Translations under genes and position numbers: made by a program | Assembly (NCBI GenBank): GCA_002118135.1 | Contig: BDIU01000035.1 | Location: 1 to 64,000, forward strand | Origin: Trebouxia sp. TZW2008 | Lineage: Eukaryota; Chlorophyta; Trebouxiophyceae; Trebouxiales; Trebouxiaceae | Direction: 5' to 3' | Length of the DNA: 64,000 nucleotides | Part shown: positions 1 to 11,812 of the stretch, piece by piece | Layout: every line of letters starts with the position of its first letter | How positions within the stretch are numbered: the first letter of the stretch is position 1 | The notes under the pieces: model-generated | The model's database searches: none | What the model was told of the DNA's origin: nothing | The model's input: only the letters and a program-made list of their open reading frames with translations

Positions 1-68
1 AGGGTTCTGCAAATTGCATAATTAATTCAGGTCGACCCAAAATAATTCTGCCACGTTCCCTGTAATCG

Positions 69-114
69 GCAGGGCGAAAGCTTTCGGCCCCTTTCGCTGC
101 CGAAAGCTTTCGGC
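69..114. repeat. Pair of short palindromes upstream of gene 1
   Basis: A perfect 16-bp palindrome, GCCGAAAGCTTTCGGC, lies at 99-114. A second copy of its 12-bp core, CGAAAGCTTTCG, lies at 75-86. They sit about 350 bp before the proposed start codon of the first gene. Paired palindromes like this could bind a dimeric regulator, but nothing else supports that. I see no gene in 1-464. Confidence 0.4.
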
Positions 115-464
115 TATCTGCCCGCTCACTGCCGGACCTCATAGAATGTGCTACTTTTGACCAGACGCTTGACTGTGTGAGCAAACATTCGCCGATACGT
201 GAGGGCCCGGGCTGGAAAGTAGCCCGGTCCTGGAGAAACTCAATGTGCTAGTCGATTTCGGCAGGGTTTGAGACGCTCACGAGAAGGGTTGTTGCATCAG
301 CAGCACTGGGGCGATAGTATTGTTGACCGGTGGCCACGTAGCGTGCCTTCTTGCTGCACGAGTCGCCACAGGTCCTTTGAAGTCTCAGTAGACCAAGATC
401 TTCAGCCTGTTTGTGCTGTACCACTTATTGTTGGTCGTTGTCAGCCAATACAGCACTGTCGCCT

Positions 465-3216
465 ATGATGCTGGACAATACAGTAAACGAGGCAGGCCGA
501 TCTGGTGGCCCGGTCCGCACAGATCCAGACATTGAAGGAATCAGTCCTCTGGTGATGTCGGGGTCTGCAGCCAACAAGGTCCTTCAGAACACACAGGTTT
601 GCGCCTGTTGTTAACTTGGTCTTACAAAAGCGAGTTGCCGCTTGTTTTCGCTCTTTGCAGTTGCAGATGTGTGAGTTGCACATGTGTGGAGAGTGGTGCT
701 GGTAACGAGTGCACGGCAAGGCATGCAAGCTTGTAGTCAGTTGTGCTGGCATATGCAGCAGCACGGCTCACTGCTGTGCTGGCCTGGGGAAAACACTAGA
801 GAGCTGCAACTGCAAGCTGATATCAAAAGCCCAACAAGGCTGACACCTAGTGTGCTATGTTCAGGAAGAAGCTTTCGTGGGGCAGAAGCGAGATGCAAGG
901 TCACACATAGCTAAACAGCCTCAGCAGAAGAGGACCAAGGTATGCTGTGCTGCATGCACCTAGTGGTTGCGCAGTAGGAAGTGCATGTGCAGGGCCATTC
1001 GAAATTGCCAGTTCTAAACTCACATTCGATTGTGCTGAGCTTGTCATGGCATGACAATGTCCACTAGTGTGTAACTGTGCTGCTGCTTGGTAACAATAGA
1101 AACTGCGTCCTCTCGACTGCAGACGGTTGACTACCTTAGGCCCAAGTCCATGCCTCATTCTGCTCAGCAGCTGGTGATGCCTGAGCTCAGCTACGCTCAC
1201 CAATATGAGGGCCTGCCATCTACTGGATTTTACTCCAGTTTCGATCTGCGTCAACTACCTGCTGAGCGTTTTTATGCTGGCTTCACGGTAAGCACCATGT
1301 TGTTTTGGCTCGTCGCATGATGCTAAAGACAGCTGCGTTGTGTACAGCATGCATGCTTTGCGGTACAGGTCCCTGCAAATGTTTGATATGTGATATGTTC
1401 CTTGCCAGCTTGCAACAGTATTGCATCTCGACCCCTTAGTTTGCAGGCTGTGAAACACTCTTGTCAAAGCAGGTATGCTACATACAAATGTGCTGATTTC
1501 TTATTTCCATAGTGTTGTCACACCTCTAATTCATTACCTTTTTGGGTGCAATGTGACGCGTGAAGGAGCAGCTGGCAGTATTCATGCAAGGTCTGCTACG
1601 ATGTCTGCAGCGATGTTTTGCCTGCATCTGGATGTGATGACAACATGCTTTTGGTAACATGCTTTTGACTGCAGGCATTGGATTTTCCTGGCCTGCCTTT
1701 CGAACCCACCTCGGCTCTACTACCTCATCAGGGCTGGCCCCAGCTTCACCATTCACCCATGTCTGACGGCTTTTCCCAGCCATTCCTTGGAGGGCGCTTA
1801 CCCATGCTGCCTGAGGTGTGTCAATATCATAATGGGCAGTTGCCTGACTTGCTGATCTGGTCATCACACACTGATTTGTAATGCGCTTTTATGAGTATCA
1901 TGAGAGTTGTGCGACACAGTGTCTGAGATGCACCCCTGCACTGTAGCAGCATTTGAAATGTCTCCAAGGTCTCCTGGTTGAACAGATTGTTCATTGTGCG
2001 GAGTTCTGACTGCCATCCCAAATTCGATCCATACTTTGCTGAACACTGGCATGTCTATGGCTGTTGATGCTTGTTGGCAAGTATCCTGCATTGTGCTTCT
2101 GACAAGCTTTGCGTTGTTGTGAGGTTGAGGTTGTGCGCAAGCAAATGCTGCTGAGCATGTTGCATGTATCTTGTGTGCAACAGCTATACAGAACCCAGTC
2201 GGCATCAGGATTGTGCATTCCTGTGCATCCCTGACTGAGGCTGCTTGTACACTGATTGTAGAGTCATCAGCAGGCTTTGCATGGGCAGGTGCAGATGAGG
2301 TCAAGAGGACTGCCTGCTGGTCAGCACGTCGATCATCAAAATGTTTACGGTTGGTCTGGCAGGCACTCAGATGCGCAGCAGCATCAATTCACTCAAGAGG
2401 CTCTCATCACAGCTCGCAGAGGCCCTCATTTGACCTTGCAGGTATCTTGATTTATGCATTGTACATGAAAATGTCATGGAAGAAACATAGGTCTCTCCCT
2501 GAAATTGGTGGACGTGATGTCAATCGAAAGTGCAAGTTCAAAAGCTGCACTACAGTCGTCACGCATGCAAAGTTGAGCAGCGTTGTAGGCAGAACTCCTT
2601 TGTGTGAGGCTGCTGACAAGATTTGCAGTTGCTGTTGATTTGGCATGGGCATGAGTGTGAGGTCCCATGTGTTAGCACAATGCGCACAGCTTGCATGAGC
2701 ATCAGCATGTTTGTGGCACTTGTTGCTGCAAGCTGAATCATGATTGCACATGCTCGCACAGCATGACATCCAGTGCTTCAATCAACATCACGACATCAAT
2801 GTTACATGTACTTGTTACACTGCCAAGGCTCATGTGGTCACCTTGCAAGCTGCACACACATGATCATTATGCCATACTTGAAGCAGTAAGGGGGGCAATT
2901 CAGGTACTGAAGTTACATACTGCTCTGCTAGCCCTGCTTTCTGTGCAATGCAGTCAGCAACCCATGTCTCCTGCTGCAAGAACAGATGTTCACCATGTTG
3001 AAGATCTTTTGCTTTGTAGAGCAAAGCAGGGCAAAGTTTCCATTCAAGGTTGCACCAAAAGGCAGGGTGTGGCCAGGAGCTGAGCACCCCAATTCATCAT
3101 TCTCAGGCAATATAACAGAGGAGATCAGCAGGGGGCAGCTTTCTGCTGGCATCAGTTGGGGCTGCTGATGCCAACAAGGTACAACATGGCAAGACTAGGC
3201 AGATCTGCGCTTGCTC

Positions 3217-3284
<68 letters not shown>

Positions 3285-6200
3285 GCCTGTCTGTCTGCCT
3301 GTCTGTCTGTCTGTCTGTCGGTCGGTCAGTCAATAGTTGTTTGTATCTGTCTTTTCAAGGCAAGCTCCAGCTTCCTGTCGGGCTCCTACTGGCATGCGCG
3401 CCTACCAGTGTTCCTGTGTCCATACCCTTGAGGCCTTTGCATGACACAAGACAAAGCCTTTCAGGCGAAGTATCAGATAAAACTATCTTGCAGTGCCTTG
3501 TGACAACTTCTGACGTGTGAAAATCCTGGTGCAGATGCCACCATCACCTGTGAAGCCGAGCAGCCGAGTGCTTGTGTCAGACCACCAGTTGAGCTGGGAG
3601 GATGATCCTCTATCAGACTCTGATGCAGACGCAGGGGACCCTGCAGCAGAGCTGGCTCAGCAGGTGCCCTAGATTTGCGCATTCTGCATCTGAGTGAATC
3701 CACCTCACTTGTTTCAAGTATGCTTGATTGTCTAGTGGGAGTAAACACGCTGTCACTGTCAAGAAGATACCTGCATGCCTGCAGCAGCAGTTGTGCAGTT
3801 TTGGCTGTGACAAAAATGATCATCTGTGTTCTGCTGTGTAGTACAATCGTCTTAGGCCTGCACTATGCCGCTCCTGACAGCCTGCTGCCCTTACAATGTC
3901 TGCCTCTATGCATGCAGGATTGACTTGCATGTTGGTGTCGTTGCAGTACCCTGCCTTTTGCGCCAGTTGTGATGGGTCATGGGCATGTGCAAGGATTGTA
4001 GTGAGTCAGAGGCATTGCATGGTGTCTAGACTTGGTGCTGTTGGCTGTTTCTGGCAGCGTGACATGAACATGTCGATATATGTGAGTGCAGGTACAGGAG
4101 CCGTCACACCTTGCTCACCGTGCCCAAGACCAGCAAAAGGGTCCACCAGGCTTTGAGCTGTCTAGCCAGCCTGCTGCTGACCTGCATCAAAGGCAGCAAG
4201 CAAATTGCACAGGAACCTCTTCTGGCAAAGGCATCTGCTCAACAGCACCAGATGGAGCACAGGGTGTCAAGGTCAGGGTGATGTCTACTCTAGGCCTGTT
4301 TGTCAAACGCATGTGAGACATTTCTATGTAACCCTTCATGTGCTCTGAAGTCAGCTTACCAAAATCGTATTCACATGCTGGACCTGGTGCAAGTTGACCG
4401 TTGAATGTAACATGCGCATTTTGGCTTTTACAAATTCATTGATGTCCTATCTTCTTTTACCCTGCCAGACCTTGCCTGCCTTGTGCTCAACAGCCTGCCT
4501 TGTGCTCAACAGACAGGAAAAGGGAGTCCTGCCCAGCATTGGCCTACTCAACACACCATCACCACACCCTGCAGTACAAACTGCTCTGCGCAGTCATTTC
4601 TGAGCAGGCAATTACTTAGACCCACACTGTCAACGGCCTTTGCTTGAATAATTTGCAAGGCGCAGTCCCAGGAGCAAACAACTGCACACCAGGCCTGAGG
4701 CTGCCTGCCCAACATCACCACAGTCAAAGCACTGCCTGACCACCACTGCATCCGGCAGTATGTCTGCCAGCTTGTACACCACGAAATGGCAAAGCTTGCC
4801 GCCATTGTGGAATCAGTCATGTTGTCAATGCTCCAATGAATGACCATGTGCCAGCAAGGCGCCTGCGAACTGCATGCTATGAAAGCTGTCCCAGTTGTCC
4901 ATCAGCCTTGCAAGCCCACCAGCTGCAGCACATAAACTTGAATGGATGCGTGTGAGCTTGGACCACAGCAATAGCAAGCGCATGCAAAGACTCACATGTG
5001 ATTTTTGTTGTGTTGCTGCTGGTTCTGGCTACTGTACGCCAGCTGCCAAGTTGTTGGCAGCTGCAGGCAAGTACACAGATTACCATGTCCAATGTATCAC
5101 TGGTTGTGATCGGATCCGATAGCACTGAGCGCTTAGCAGGGCCTTGATGTCGTTTCAAACAAACTTACCCTGCTCATTCACATTGCTTAAGTGCTTTGTA
5201 GGGTGTTATCAGTGCTTCTACAGCAACAGCACAGCCAGCCTTAACTAGATCCCCTTCTTCAATGATGCGCACTTGTCAGTCAAGGGCAGGATACGCTGGG
5301 CATGACGGTTCAAGGCGGCTCAGCCTAGCTTCACCTGAGCCCCGGCTTGGTGTTAGTCTGTGGCATGAGAACCCCAAGCCAAACAATCGCGCTTCAGTCA
5401 GCAAAGGCGCTCACGCAGTTCAGTTCCTCTCACGCCTACTGGACATTGATGAGGTAGCTCAGCTGCGAATCACTGCCTAACTTGGGCTTGCAAGCTGCAT
5501 TATGCGTGAGAGGGGTTCCCAGAAGCACAGCAATTGCATGCTGTGCAACTCTGATCACACAGTATAGTGTGCATACCATGTGATGCATGTACAATAAGAA
5601 TGAAAAAGGGGGCGCTTGAAGCGCATCTTTGTCAACTGTCAATGCTGTGCAAAGCAACTCAGCATCACCTTCACAGCATCAGCCTGCATTTGCAGCGTAT
5701 GCATACCTGGAAACCTACCATGAAACAACTGCTTTTGAGTTATGTGTTGCAGGAGCCCAAGCTTGCTGGACAAGCTGCATATGTGCAGTCCCCTGAGATT
5801 AAGTACGACAAGAGCAGCTCACATCATAGCTCGCCAAATGCACATGATGACATCAGTGAAACGAGAACTACCAAGAATCCAAGTTCACCACAGACATTGC
5901 CAAATCAGGCGCCGTTGCAGTTGGACCCATGCAAGGTAAGCTTTTTCCTTCACCCAGATTGCCAGCTTGCACAAAGGTGAACAGCGGCATCAATCAGCAG
6001 TCATCAACACGCAAGCACCAAGCATAGCTGTCGCTTTGCAGCTGCACAAACTGTCAGTCTGTCAGCATGTTCATGCACAGTGACTACCCTTATCATCAAC
6101 TACTTGTCGTTCAGATTGCATGCAGTTTTGCCATATATAGGCTGTTGCTGAGACAGTGTGAATGGAGTTCTTGTGCAATCCTTGCCAATTGTCTGGGAAC

Positions 6201-9200
6201 TGATGGATCATTTTGGCATCAAGTCCAGCACCAGGCATCATGCCGACGCAGACGTCTTATTTACACAAGTTTGGCTGCAGAGTTGGCTATTGTGCTGTCA
6301 ACTCTGCACTGTTCAGCAGACTGAGACTTTTGCTGTGTAGCTAAGACTGTAATTGTTTAGCTTCCCTGTGTCGGCGCAGGTGAGTGCACCTAGCAATGGC
6401 GCCCGTATGATTTTTTCAACACAGCTACTGCAGCAACAGCAGAAGTTGCGCACTGTGCAAAAGATCTCAAGGCGGCACACAGTGCAGCCAAAATCTTACC
6501 AGGTACAGAACCCACAGCCAGAAAATGCTCAAAATGTGCCTCAGCAGTCATGTCATCAGACAGCTTCAAGCCTGCCCAAGCAGCCCAGCTTGCGTGAGCA
6601 GCTTGAGGAACAGGTCATCAACAGCTGGGAGGACATCAGCAGTGCAAGGCCGCGAAATCATGCCTTTCTTATCCAGCTCAAGGACACCTGCTGCAGTTTT
6701 ACAGACTTTGCAATTGGGATGGCCAAGGTCTGGCGAGGACGTGCTCGGACTGCTAAGCGACAGGGTGAGGGTCTTAGCAACTTCAGGCATTTCCAAGACA
6801 TTTCTTTTATGTTCGTCAGCTTGTTGTGTCTGGTTTCTTTGCCAAGTGAGACTCAACCGGTCTGTTCTCCTGTGAGCTAATGCGCTGTACATTTGGCAAT
6901 GCAACATCAACGGGCATGTTGTTCAGCTATTGTCAACAGGGTCAAGGCTGATTTTTGTTCCACAACAAAATCCTGTACATCATCTGCTCAAGCCCTTGGG
7001 TATAGGTATAGCTTCGGACTTTCAGGTTGCATGTCGCATGACCATTTCTGTGCTGACAGCTGCAACCTTTTGCTCAATCAAGGTGGTGTGTTGCTGCAGG
7101 CAATGAGAACTTGAAGAAGGTGTCCTGGAACCAGTGTGATTTCTGGTTTCTGACAGCCCGAAACTCACAGCAGCAAGACCTGTGTGAGGCTCCAGGGGCG
7201 GGGCGCTTCAGCAATATTGTTGTGGTAAGCGCCACTGCACTGTAAGGTGGCCAGCAAGGTGTTTGCAAGAAGCATCAATGCATGCACTAGCAGAATTGAA
7301 TGAACTTGCTCTGCTTGTCTGCTATAGTATCTGCCTGATGTGTTGTGACACCGTGGGGCATGTACAATTATCGCAATGAGACATTCTGCAAACCACAGCA
7401 ATTTGCAACATTGGGTGCAGCTGCATTTCAGCCTTTGGCGATTTTGCTTGCTTGACTGACTTGCATACATCTGGGCAAGCTTTACGATGCTTTGCTTCAT
7501 GCAAATTGCTCCACTACTGGGCCTGTTGAGCCTGTCTAGCATGCGTTTTGCTGAATGAAAGAAAATGAATACCATTGCTCCACAACTCGCCATTGCAGAT
7601 GCAGTGGACAGACAAATGCATGTCAGATTATGTCAATGAGGCTTTCTTATGCACCATACCCTCGGTGTCATTCAGAGTTTCTTGATACAAACCCGCATTT
7701 TGTGCATGTCACGTATTGCGTATGACATACTCCTATCAAGTATTGTGCAATTGTGCTATCAAGTGACGCAGGCAGTTGGGCAAGATATGGTGCAATTGCG
7801 AGCTTGCTCAATTGACTAACTTGCGTGATGTGTTTGTTGGTTGGTCGATGATCCTCTGACTGGTTTCCTTGGTCCATTGTCTTGCTGTTGTGGCCGGCTA
7901 CTTGTGCATTTGCTATGGTCAGTCATTGCTGATCAAGTGCAACATGCAACGGCTTGCATCGTCATATGCCTCTCTGACCTCTTTTGCTCTTTGCATTGCT
8001 GCAGTTGGAGCTGCATGGACTGGGGTTGGAACCAGCCTTGAATCAGGTCTGGGACGCCGCAAATGACCTGCTAGAAATCAGCTACTTGGGTGATCATGTG
8101 TTGCTGGTGAGTTGGTCTGTGCCCTTCAGAGCGCATGCAACAAGTTTGTGTACTGAGCCATTGCCTCTGGGTCACAGCATCACCATTGCCGCTTGCTCTG
8201 TACGTCAGCAGCTTACTGTTTGAGCTCTTGCTAGATGCCCGAGCAGAGTGTCACCATGCGAGTTGATGACCTCAGCAGCATGCACCACCTTAAGCTGTTG
8301 GTGCTGTTGCTGTTGCGACAATAACTCTGTTGATGACTGTTGCCCAGCTCAACAAGCTGCAATCTAGCTATTGCAGAAACATGGTCATGTATGCTTATTG
8401 TGCATGAGCCTTTACATGCAACGAGCAAGGGCCGGCAGTATTTCAGCAGGAGGATATCGTCACCAAGCTGCCATCAGATCAAAGGCTCTTACGGGCGTTG
8501 TAGTATGTACAGTACAGGCAGGTGGAGACTGAAGCATGCATTGCTGGTGTACAGATTAGCACTGCACCCCCATAGCCAGCTATGGGGGTCACAGCCCCGT
8601 TCAGGCAGTCCTGCAGCCAGCTGTGAAGGAGCTGCTTGAGGAAATGGGCTTCACTGGTCGGATTGAGCAGTACCCAGAAAACCCTGGAGTGTGGGTTATC
8701 ATCATCACACCAAGGCGGCTGTCCGATGAGCAGCATTCATCACAATGGGAGGCTTTGAAGGCAGAGCGCAACTATCTGGAGGCTAAGGGGAAAGCGTTCA
8801 AGATTGACAATGCCAGCTGGAAACAGCTGCTTCAGCTCTCAGATGCCTTTGCTGCCAAGATGGAGGCGTATGTGGATGCCCTCATGCGGCTTGCCCACTA
8901 CTACTTTGATCTGGCAGAGCAGCTGCGTCAAGCTGCTGAGCAGCTGCGACTCAAGGCTGAGGCAGGTGAGATGCTTTTGAATCTGCTCTATGTGTTGACC
9001 GTCCACTGTTGTGTTCTTTGTTTCGACTGTTCACTGCTCTGATCTTCGTTTTTGCTCTGATCTTCGTTTTGACTCTTCACTGTTCTGTTCATGGTTTAGA
9101 CAGTTGCCATGCCACTGTGCTTGCTGTACAATCGTGCTGCAAAACAAATTTGATCAGTCTGTAGTGGTGCATACCTACATGTGGTACACTGTCTCTTTCA

Positions 9201-10704
9201 CGCTTGTGGCTCCCAACCTGTCAACAGCTCTGCGTCTGGTTTGACAACATGCAGGTGAGTCATGCAGGTGTTCTGCATGCAGTTGCAGTACTGGCTTTGA
9301 CATAGCATATGCCCTCACACAAAGCATGCCACAACACACCTGTGTGTCTGCAGAGCGCTCACGCCGAATCAGGCGAGTGCACAAGTCAGACACAAAGAAG
9401 GAGAGCAAGTTGGCAGAGTCAGCTTTCAAGTCTGCTTCAGATGCAGTGCAGAGAGCCAACACCAGGCTTTGGGCTCTGCCACTCACGGTAAGCCTGTTGC
9501 CTTACACCATGACTTCTCATTGTCAGGACAGTCGATGTAAGGACATCCCCCTTGTAATGACAATGCAACTGGGAACCAAGCACTTTGTTCTGACGGGAAT
9601 GGCACCTCTCAGTAAGGACACTCCAATGAAGGGACAATCTTCTTGGTAACCAGCTGTAGTCAAGGAATGTCTTGCACCTGTAGTCATGGGATGTCTTGCA
9701 GCTGTAGTCATGGGTTGCGACACTGAAGGTTTCCAGGTGTTTTGGCCAAGTATATGCTCTGTCTTGCGTTCTTTGCAATATGCCATCAAAGCCCGCTGCA
9801 GCATACAGAGCATACTGATTCTGCATGCAGGGCGTAGCTGCAAAGCTGAGACTTGCCAGCAGCCAGGAAAATTCATGGCCATGTCGGACACTTAGCAAAC
9901 TCCCCAGCCATGCCTTTGTGACATTGCAGCAGGCTGCAAACTTGCTCTGGCGGTTGTGATGGGGAGTTGCCTCATGCCAGCTTATGCATTGTTGTATACT
10001 CTTACTGTCATGCTGAGCTACGCTGTCCTATGCAGTATGATCTGAGCGATGATTCGACAGAAGCTTTGGGCAAGAAGTATGTGGATCACCCTGTCGATGT
10101 GTTCGACAACTTTGCAAAGCATCGTAAGGTGCAGCTTGAGGTGAGCTGTCTGTGACTCAGTGCAACGATTGTGCAGCATCTTAAGATGATGTGCTGTCCG
10201 TAACATGCCATGAGATGTTGCAGTCATGACATGTAGGCGCATGACCCGCTGCAACTGTCTTTGCTTCTGCTGCCACAATTCATTCTTTTCTTGCAAACAG
10301 CTATAGGAATATTGCTCAGGCAGCGTTGCTTGTGTCTGCCAACGCACGCCCTGTGTGAGTGCCCAATGCATGCTGCATGCAGAAATGTGTGTTGTGCTTG
10401 TGTGCTAGCTGTTGTCACCTGCTGTCATACTCTCCAGCTAGACATATGTTTGAGGCACTGCATGCATTACCTGCAACCTTGCAGTGCACTGATGAACATC
10501 TACAAGCAGGAAGTTGATACACAGCGCTGTGTTGACCTGCAGCTCCTGACAGAGTCACACAGGCACACAAACAGGGACGCCTACTTGTCCTTGCAGCTGA
10601 AGGAGCATCTGGAGAACGAGCACAAGGTGGCAGTGACAATGACAGAGCGATGCAGCGACATGGGCTTGCTTCAGTTTGCAGTAGGCTCACAGCATGAGCT
10701 CTGA
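465..10704 (+). CDS. Uncharacterised multi-exon protein (partly resolved model)
   Basis: I do not recognise this protein. Exons with good splice sites that stay in frame are 465-596, 865-939, 1123-1287, 1675-1815, 3535-3663, 4092-4271, 5280-5453, 5753-5935, 6380-6764, 7100-7224, 7599-7664, 8005-8106, 8235-8300 (weak donor), 8617-8965, 9354-9487, 10036-10140 and 10510-10704 (stop). The stretches 1816-3534 and 4272-5279 probably hold further exons I could not settle. The first half is Ser/Pro/Gln-rich and looks disordered. From about 6590 the protein looks folded: a block ending in SFTDFAIGMAKVWRGR, a Cys/Trp block (VSWNQCDFWFLTARN), and an alpha-helical region in 8617-9487 rich in Ala, Glu and Gln that is probably a coiled coil. 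Exon phases agree from 6380 to the stop. An internal ATG at 3535 follows an acceptor, so this could be two genes. Function unknown. Confidence 0.5.
3217..3333. repeat. Compound tetranucleotide microsatellite (GGCT)n(GTCT)n
   Basis: About six GGCT units run directly into about twenty GTCT units, with occasional GCCT and GGTC variants. The array lies in a putative intron of gene 1, between the candidate exons near 2954 and 3535. It should be highly length-variable. Confidence 0.9.
7511..7545 (-). repeat. Dispersed repeat family A, copy 1 (reverse)
   Basis: The reverse complement of this stretch shares the family-A core (TAGACAGGCTC followed by CAGGCCCA) with copies at 16880, 31000, 34160, 38770, 45888 and 62290. 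It lies in an intron of gene 1. Confidence 0.6.
8566..8589. repeat. Perfect 11-bp inverted repeat
   Basis: ACCCCCATAGC at 8566-8576 is repeated in reverse complement at 8579-8589 with a 2-nt spacer. It lies in the intron just before the exon at 8617. It may be incidental. Confidence 0.5.
8985..9095. repeat. Short degenerate repeats after an exon donor
   Basis: Units around TCACTGTTCTG and CTGATCTTCGTTTT recur several times directly downstream of the 8617-8965 exon of gene 1. This is an intronic local duplication. Confidence 0.5.
9648..9720. repeat. Three tandem ~26-bp repeats
   Basis: The unit built on CTGTAGTCATGGGATGTCTTG occurs three times in slightly varied form, ending at GTAGTCATGGGTTGCGAC. 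It is intronic, in gene 1. Confidence 0.6.
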
Positions 10705-11812
10705 TGCAACAGACAGGATGGGAACGCTCTACAGGCCAGTAAAAGGCGCCCAAATTGCTGCAGCAGACATTTGCAGCTCAGTGTGTGCAGCAGAAATTGT
10801 GCTTTGTATGTCACACCTCAATGGCTTTGTGATCGCTGCCTCTGATAGCTTGCAAATTGAGACAAGCCCACCTTGTCGGCCCATGCAAAATCTGAGTCAG
10901 ACCTTGTTATGCAACAAGTGCCTTCGTCTGTTGTGCTTGAATTTAGACTTTTCAGGCTGAAGGCATGCAGCAACTTTTCCAGCGCTTATTTTTGGCGCCT
11001 TTTTTGGCAGACATACACTGGCTTTGGCGTACAAGAAGACAAATATGACAGCTCAGCATTGCTCAAATAAGCTGCTCCTGAACTTGCAGATCATAATGCA
11101 TGTTTACAAGGATTTATGTGTCAGGTTGAACAGCTTACGCTGCATGCATGAGCTGCTGAAGCATGCTGTGTGTGCAGTGAGGTTCACAGCTGCCCCTTTT
11201 TCAAAGCAATTTTGAAAGTCATGCAGCAGTCACTTGCATTAGCTTTGGTAAATGCTGCATGCCAACATGCTCAGCCCTGGCTTACCATCACCAACCTGTA
11301 AACTATCAGACAATGTCACAAAGGCAATCTCACTGCAACGTCAGTGGACTGTAAGCAGCCTGAGTCTTGTTGCTCGGTCCGCTGAAGAGGTGCCGTGTAG
11401 AACGACCTGTTCATGGCTGTTTCGACTGCTAAGTCACTACGCAGCAAGTTCAAAATAAGCTGGTAAACTCACACTGAATTCATGAAGTCTCAACTGTTGT
11501 TATGCCTAAGTGCACCTCTGTTGTACACCACTCTTGCTTGGCAGATATCAATCAACATAGACAGACACGGGTCTGAAAATCAGAGTGTCGTATCGTGAAG
11601 GGTGATCTGTCCTGTCGAGCAGCCTGCAGCATCATGCAGACTTTGCTTGCAGTCTGCACTGAGCTGAAGCAAGTTGCTGATGGACAAGGGCTCCGAAACC
11701 AACGGTTTGCTTGGCCATGGCTTGGCCTTACTCTGGGCTTGAGCGCCGCGCCGTATATTGATGCACTCCGTAATTTACGGCTTTGTGTAGCAACCCAGGA
11801 CAAGCTCTTGCC
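10705..11812. other. Intergenic region between gene 1 and SKIP31-like gene
   Basis: No convincing coding exon, RNA gene or repeat was found in this 1.1-kb stretch. The part after about 11540 probably contains the 5' untranslated region and promoter of the downstream F-box gene, but I see no diagnostic motif. Confidence 0.5.
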
